Shown: piece after piece, positions 59,779-64,000 of the stretch
Numbering within the stretch: the stretch's first letter is position 1
Layout of the letters: each line of letters opens with the position of its first letter
Assembly (NCBI GenBank): GCA_946481345.1
Contig: CAMLMY010000002.1
Location: forward strand, 57,121 to 121,120
Source of the DNA: an uncultured Gilliamella sp.
GTDB taxonomy: Bacteria > Pseudomonadota > Gammaproteobacteria > Enterobacterales > Orbaceae
DNA length: 64,000 nucleotides
Direction: 5' to 3'
Program-made: the position numbers and the translations under genes
The notes under the pieces: generated by a model
Told to the model about the DNA's origin: nothing
Databases searched by the model: none
Seen by the model: the letters and a program-made list of their open reading frames with translations, nothing else

Positions 59779-60621
59779 TCATTCTGGAACTAATTCCTTA
59801 ATAAGATAATTCCCTGTTTTTTCTGTATCAAGGGTGTTTTTCAACCACAGCATAATGGTTTGCATTTGTTGCTGTAATTTCCATGGCGGATTAATAACGA
59901 TCATACCTGAAGCCGTCATACCTTTCTGGTTATTATCTGGTTTGATTGCAAATTCAAATTGAGAAATTTTCTTAATACCTAAGTTAACTATTTCATCTAT
60001 CATCTTTTGCGTTTGAGTTCGAGAAACAACCGGATACCAAATTAAATAAATGCCAGTTGCGAAACGTTTATATGCTTCTAATAATGCTTTAGGGATTTTT
60101 TGATAATCATCTTTTATTTCATATGAAGGATCAATCAAAACAATTCCTCGACGAGATTCGGGAGGTAGTTTTGATTTTAATTGTGAAAATCCATCTTCTC
60201 TTAAAACTCGGGCCCGTTTATCTTTACTGAATTCTTGTCGCAATAATGGATAATCTGTAGGATGAAGTTCTGTAAGATTGATTTTGTCTTGTTCTCTTAG
60301 TAATTGTTTAGCTATTAAAGGGGAGCCTAAATAATATTTTAAATTATCGAAAGGGTTATAACGTTTTAAAACCGATAAATAAGTATTAAGTAATTCAGGT
60401 GTTTCGGATTGTTGCCAAATTAAATTGATACCAGATAAATATTCCCCTGTTTTTTCAGAATGTTCACTTTGTAGTAAATAACGACCAGCTCCCGAATGAG
60501 TATCTAAGTATAAAAATGGTTTTTCTTTTTCTTTTAATGAGTTAATACATAATGTTAATACAATATGTTTTAAAACATCGGCATGATTGCCTGCGTGATA
60601 GCTATGACGATAGCTTAACAT
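59779..60621 (-). CDS. rlmJ: 23S rRNA (adenine-2030-N6)-methyltransferase
   Basis: RlmJ methylates A2030 of 23S rRNA. The 280-residue protein has the family start MLSYRHSYHAGNHADVLKH, the SAM-side motif YLDTHSGAGRY and the catalytic DPxY-type motif LIDPSYE. Its start overlaps the end of the upstream membrane-protein gene by seven bases, so the two are co-transcribed. Confidence 0.95.
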   Translation of the reverse strand: MLSYRHSYHAGNHADVLKHIVLTLCINSLKEKEKPFLYLDTHSGAGRYLLQSEHSEKTGEYLSGINLIWQQSETPELLNTYLSVLKRYNPFDNLKYYLGSPLIAKQLLREQDKINLTELHPTDYPLLRQEFSKDKRARVLREDGFSQLKSKLPPESRRGIVLIDPSYEIKDDYQKIPKALLEAYKRFATGIYLIWYPVVSRTQTQKMIDEIVNLGIKKISQFEFAIKPDNNQKGMTASGMIVINPPWKLQQQMQTIMLWLKNTLDTEKTGNYLIKELVPE

Positions 60622-61232
60622 GACTTATTTAACCTCTTTTTTTCATTTTTTTGCATATAAAAAGTAGTTAAAGCTAGACTTAACAGGCAGGGTATTTCCA
60701 TTAACTCCTCAATTAAATCTTTGCGCTGTGGATCTAACACCAAAAATTGGTAACCTAAACGACGGTGTTCAGCAGTATCGGCGATACCTAAGAATAAAAA
60801 GGCGAAAAATAGATGCCAGACCGGAATTGTTTCATATTTATATCGACGAATTATTTCTTGGCGAATAGTTGGCAAAAATGTAGTTAGTAATGGAATTGCC
60901 ATGATAATACCAGCAATAATTTTATAATAAAAACGAGGAATATATGGGAAAAAATCTCGTCCCCAGCTGATACCTCTACCAAACAGCATAAACCACCAAA
61001 ATATTGTCCAAATCCAAAATTTATACAGGTTTGAATGATTTTTAACACTTTTCGCATAAAAATAGCTATAACCGCACATAAATAATAAAAATAATGACTG
61101 GAGATGTTCGACTAAACTTACGGTTAGTTTGCCATATAATGGCAGACAAAAGTTACCTACGATATATAAGAAAAAGCTTAAGAGTACAATAAATATAGAA
61201 CTTTTGTAAAAGTGGGTATCAAAATTAGGCAT
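60615..61232 (-). CDS. Hypothetical inner-membrane protein
   Basis: I do not recognise this 205-residue protein. It has about six hydrophobic segments, an aromatic-rich central stretch (FWIWTIFWWFMLFGRGISWGRDFF in two parts) and a conserved-looking polar end (RKDLIEELMEIPCLL). It lies between sprT and rlmJ on the minus strand, overlapping rlmJ by seven bases and starting 14 bases after sprT ends, so it is part of the metK-sprT-rlmJ transcription unit. Confidence 0.75.
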   Translation of the reverse strand: MPNFDTHFYKSSIFIVLLSFFLYIVGNFCLPLYGKLTVSLVEHLQSLFLLFMCGYSYFYAKSVKNHSNLYKFWIWTIFWWFMLFGRGISWGRDFFPYIPRFYYKIIAGIIMAIPLLTTFLPTIRQEIIRRYKYETIPVWHLFFAFLFLGIADTAEHRRLGYQFLVLDPQRKDLIEELMEIPCLLSLALTTFYMQKNEKKRLNKSC

Positions 61233-61246
61233 AATTTATTTTAAAA

Positions 61247-61750
61247 TTAACTAATGTTTTTAAGTTTTAGTATAGTACCGCATTTACGACATTGATAACT
61301 AGTTTTATTATTTATAATTTTTTTATGTCGTATTGGTGATAAATAATGCTCTTGGCAGTCACAAAAATATATATATTCGTTGCGTTTAATTTTGAAATTA
61401 TGGGTCACTTTTGGTTCTTTTTTCATTATTTCAGACATGACATATTGCCATTCTTTGCCATGTGGTTTTACTTTACCAAAATATTGAAAAGTAATGAGAT
61501 GAGCTAATTCATGAGGCACAACTTCATTAATAAAATCTTCCCTATTCTCATAGAGCATTGTGCTATTAAGTTGTATTTCCCAACGGGTTAATAATGCGCA
61601 TCCAGCAATAGTACCTTTTGGTTTGTAACTGATTTTAGGCTCTTTATAATTGGTTGTTAATATTTGATTGGCTTGAATTAAGTGTGTTCTTAAACAAGCC
61701 AATACTTGATTTTGGAGATAAATTGGTACGCGTTTATAATCCTGCTGCAT
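61247..61750 (-). CDS. sprT: SprT-family zinc metalloprotein
   Basis: This 167-residue SprT/Spartan-like protein has the zinc motif HELAH (80-84) with a third His in KPHGKEW (His97), and a C-terminal Cys-rich ribbon ([13 protein letters not shown]). Bacterial SprT has no settled function; the eukaryotic relative Spartan cleaves DNA-protein crosslinks. Longer frames upstream lie within metK. ATG at 61750 gives [13 protein letters not shown], matching the E. coli start, and lies inside the last codons of metK (17-base overlap). Confidence 0.9.
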   Translation of the reverse strand: MQQDYKRVPIYLQNQVLACLRTHLIQANQILTTNYKEPKISYKPKGTIAGCALLTRWEIQLNSTMLYENREDFINEVVPHELAHLITFQYFGKVKPHGKEWQYVMSEIMKKEPKVTHNFKIKRNEYIYFCDCQEHYLSPIRHKKIINNKTSYQCRKCGTILKLKNIS

Positions 61751-62885
61751 CGCGAAGAATAGCTGCCTTATCGGTTTTTTCCCATGGGAAGATATCTCGA
61801 CCAAAATGGCCATAGCTTGCTGTTTTTTGATAAATTGGCTGGATAAGATCAAGCATTTGAATTAATCCATAAGGACGTAAATCAAAAAATTCTTTTATTA
61901 ATGAGATAATTTTATCTTGAGCAATTTTTTCAGTGCCAAAAGTATTAACATAAATAGAAGTTGGGTGAGCAACACCGATAGCGTAAGAAATTTGTAATTC
62001 ACATTTATCAGCAAGTCCTGCGGCTACAATATTTTTGGCAACATATCTAGCAGCGTAAGCTGCTGAACGATCCACTTTTGAAGGATCTTTCCCTGAAAAT
62101 GCTCCACCACCATGTCGTGCGGCACCACCATAAGTATCAACAATAATTTTTCGACCAGTTAAACCACAGTCTCCCATAGGACCACCAATAACAAAACGTC
62201 CAGTAGGATTGATAAAATATTTTGTTCTTGAAGTTAACCACTCGCTTGGTAGGGTTGGTTTAATGATCTCTTCCATTACCGCTTCATGTAACGCTTTTTG
62301 TTCAATGTCTTCTGAATGTTGGGTCGATAAAACTATAGTATCAACGCCTTGAATTTTTCCATCTTGGTAAATTAATGTGACTTGGCTTTTGGCATCAGGT
62401 CTTAACCATGGGAGACTACCATTTTTTCTTACTTCAGCTTGACGACGCATAAGATCATGAGCATAACTAATTGCTGCTGGCATTAAGTTAGGCATTTCAT
62501 TGGTAGCATAGCCAAACATAATACCTTGGTCACCAGCACCTTGTTCCAGTGGATTTTGACGATCAACACCTTGGTTAATATCCGGCGATTGCTTACCAAT
62601 TGCATTGAGAACTGCACAAGAATTGGCATCAAAGCCCATTTCTGAACTAGTATAACCAATATCATTAATGGTTTTTCTGGTTAATTCTTCAATATCAACC
62701 CAAGCCGAAGTTGTAATTTCTCCACCGACTAATGCCATACCGGTTTTTACGTAAGTTTCGCAAGCAACTCGTGCTTTAGGATCTTGTTCTAAAATAGCAT
62801 CTAATACTGCATCAGATATTTGATCGGCTATTTTATCTGGATGACCTTCTGATACAGATTCTGAAGTAAATAGAAATTCTGACAT
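61734..62885 (-). CDS. metK: S-adenosylmethionine synthetase
   Basis: MetK makes SAM from methionine and ATP. The 383-residue tetrameric enzyme shows [24 protein letters not shown] (parts), [36 protein letters not shown] and [19 protein letters not shown] (parts). The last codons contain the sprT start. Possible MetJ operator repeats lie about 70-95 bases upstream. Confidence 0.98.
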   Translation of the reverse strand: MSEFLFTSESVSEGHPDKIADQISDAVLDAILEQDPKARVACETYVKTGMALVGGEITTSAWVDIEELTRKTINDIGYTSSEMGFDANSCAVLNAIGKQSPDINQGVDRQNPLEQGAGDQGIMFGYATNEMPNLMPAAISYAHDLMRRQAEVRKNGSLPWLRPDAKSQVTLIYQDGKIQGVDTIVLSTQHSEDIEQKALHEAVMEEIIKPTLPSEWLTSRTKYFINPTGRFVIGGPMGDCGLTGRKIIVDTYGGAARHGGGAFSGKDPSKVDRSAAYAARYVAKNIVAAGLADKCELQISYAIGVAHPTSIYVNTFGTEKIAQDKIISLIKEFFDLRPYGLIQMLDLIQPIYQKTASYGHFGRDIFPWEKTDKAAILRDAAGL

Positions 62886-62955
62886 GTTTTACCTTCTTTA
62901 ACTTATTTAGTGCAATTCTCTAAATATAAAATAACTATGAAAGATGCTTATGTTT

Positions 62956-62979
62956 AGCAGTTTTACCATCTAGACGTCC
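62956..62979. promoter_or_regulatory. Possible MetJ operator upstream of metK
   Basis: Three adjacent 8-base units read against the met box AGACGTCT: AGCAGTTT (5 of 8), TACCATCT (4 of 8) and AGACGTCC (7 of 8). MetJ binds such tandem arrays. Only the last unit is strong, so the call is tentative. Confidence 0.45.
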
Positions 62980-63095
62980 ATTTTAATGATTTATTCTAAA
63001 AAAAGCCAGCATTACCGCAAACAAAATTACTTGCATAAAATTTTAATCAATTTAGGATATGGCTCGTTTATTTTTTTAACCTTCATTAACTATAT

Positions 63096-63923
63096 ATGAA
63101 TATTGTAAAACAATCTCCCACAGTATTAGTTTTTGATTCGGGTATCGGTGGATTATCTATTTATAATGAAATCTATAATAAAATACCGAATCTACATTAT
63201 ATTTATGCTTTTGATAATGAAGGTTTTCCCTATGGTGATAAATCATCTGAATATTTAATCACTAGAGTGAATCGTATCATTGCTACCATTTTACAATCAT
63301 ACTCTATTGATTTAGCAGTCATTGCATGTAATACCGCTAGCACTATTTGTTTACCCAGTTTACGAACAAACTTTACCTTTCCAATTGTTGGTGTTGTACC
63401 TGCAATTAAGCCTGCCAGCAAAGTTACTAAAAATAAATGCATAGGTTTATTGGCAACAAAGGCAACAATACAACGGGCATATACAAATAATTTGATCCAA
63501 GAATTTGCGCCAGATTGTAGTGTAAAGTTACTTGGTTTATCAGAATTAGCTCATATCGCTGAAAATAAGCTACAAGGGATTGCTGTTGATATGCAGCAAC
63601 TAGAAACATTATTGCAGCCATGGCTTAATTTATCTACTATCCCCGATACTATTGTGCTTGGCTGCACTCATTATCCATTTATTAAAGATGAGTTAAAAAT
63701 ACTTTTTCCTAATACAACTTTCATCGATTCAGGATATGCAATTGCTTCAAGAGTCAATACATTGCTTAATGATCAGTATGATCTAAATAGTTTAAGCGAA
63801 CTATCCACTCTAGATAATATTGTGATAAGTACATTACATAATCAGCAGGTTGAAAAATTAACTAAAAAATTCACTGAATATAATCTTAATAAATATCATT
63901 GTATTAGCGTTCATGCTGATTAA
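63096..63923 (+). CDS. murI: Glutamate racemase
   Basis: MurI makes D-glutamate for peptidoglycan. The 275-residue enzyme has the two catalytic cysteines in ACNTAST and GCTHYPF, and the start VFDSGIGGLSIYNEI. The start ATG at 63096 has no good ribosome-binding site, but the alignment supports it. An rRNA promoter follows, as in E. coli where murI precedes rrnB. Confidence 0.95.
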   Translation: MNIVKQSPTVLVFDSGIGGLSIYNEIYNKIPNLHYIYAFDNEGFPYGDKSSEYLITRVNRIIATILQSYSIDLAVIACNTASTICLPSLRTNFTFPIVGVVPAIKPASKVTKNKCIGLLATKATIQRAYTNNLIQEFAPDCSVKLLGLSELAHIAENKLQGIAVDMQQLETLLQPWLNLSTIPDTIVLGCTHYPFIKDELKILFPNTTFIDSGYAIASRVNTLLNDQYDLNSLSELSTLDNIVISTLHNQQVEKLTKKFTEYNLNKYHCISVHAD

Positions 63924-63960
63924 AGCTTATTCGAACAAATAAATAATTGCAATTTTTCAC

Positions 63961-63988
63961 TTGCCAAAAAAAATGAAGTGCCTATAAT
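63961..63988 (+). promoter_or_regulatory. rRNA operon P1-type promoter (rrn; genes beyond the window)
   Basis: TTGCCA (63961-63966), a 16-base spacer and TATAAT (63983-63988) are followed by GCGCATCCACTG. A 16-base spacer and this discriminator and start region closely resemble E. coli rrnB P1 (TATAATGCGCCACCACTG), which also follows murI. The A/T-rich 20 bases upstream would suit an UP element. The 16S gene is expected just past the right edge. Confidence 0.85.
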
Positions 63989-64000
63989 GCGCATCCACTG

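Noticed and set aside
1..64000. tRNA genes, CRISPR arrays, transposases, integrases or phage genes
   Set aside because: Intergenic regions were read for cloverleaf-like segments and regular spaced repeats and none was found; no reading frame resembles a recombinase or phage protein.

Overview
This window is a chromosomal segment of a gammaproteobacterium. By eye it is A/T-rich (estimated in the mid-30s % G+C). Almost every housekeeping protein reads like its Escherichia coli counterpart, and several gene orders are enteric: yceD-rpmF-plsX-fabHDG-acpP-fabF, rplKAJL-rpoBC, dnaE-accA, yihY-dtd, metK-sprT, and murI beside an rRNA operon. That combination fits the Orbaceae (Gilliamella and relatives, insect-gut symbionts). 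This placement is inferred from character and synteny, not from a database search.

Layout. Positions 1-6 kb: the 3' part of pepP, Fur-type tonB, ispB, an RhtA-like exporter, ffh and ridA. Positions 6-9.4 kb: tyrB, three small envelope genes (an entericidin-like lipoprotein, an unknown lipoprotein and a DUF2569 membrane protein) and galU. Positions 9.5-17 kb: a cystine/dicarboxylate-type symporter, a CoA-disulfide-reductase-like flavoprotein, the hemH-waaA-orn block, rsgA and an HdeD-like protein. Positions 17-23 kb: dauA (SulP), a secreted MINPP/phytase-like histidine phosphatase, dtd-yihY-ftsN and rpsT. Positions 23-36.5 kb: pgk-fbaA, then rplK-rplA-rplJ-rplL-rpoB-rpoC with recognisable promoter, r-protein leader and attenuator. 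Positions 36.5-38.8 kb: an IsdG-type haem monooxygenase, lemA and a TPM-domain protein. Positions 39-46.6 kb: a nine-gene accessory catabolic operon. Positions 46.8-53.1 kb: the fatty-acid synthesis cluster. Positions 53.3-64 kb: gldA, dnaE, accA, dgkA, rlmJ, an unknown membrane protein, sprT nested in the end of metK, murI, and finally an rrn P1 promoter at the right edge. The rRNA genes must start just outside.

The most interesting region is 39.1-46.6 kb. It encodes a free-standing PRD protein, an SFCGS glycine-rich protein, DUF4312, DUF4311 and DUF4310 proteins (the last two membrane-embedded), an amidohydrolase/deacylase, a DgaE-like PLP ammonia-lyase, a DgaF-like KDGP aldolase and a PRD/EIIB/EIIA transcriptional regulator. 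In the Salmonella D-glucosaminate pathway DgaE and DgaF are fed by a mannose-family PTS permease. Here that permease is absent and the four uncharacterised proteins occupy its place. I infer that they form an uptake system, possibly PTS-linked, for an acylated amino-sugar acid or related compound that ends up as pyruvate, glyceraldehyde-3-phosphate and ammonia. The cluster is bracketed by two inverted copies of a roughly 29-base motif, which may mark its acquisition.

No tRNA gene, CRISPR array, transposase or phage gene was seen. All functional statements rest on protein motifs and family knowledge; nothing was searched or computed.
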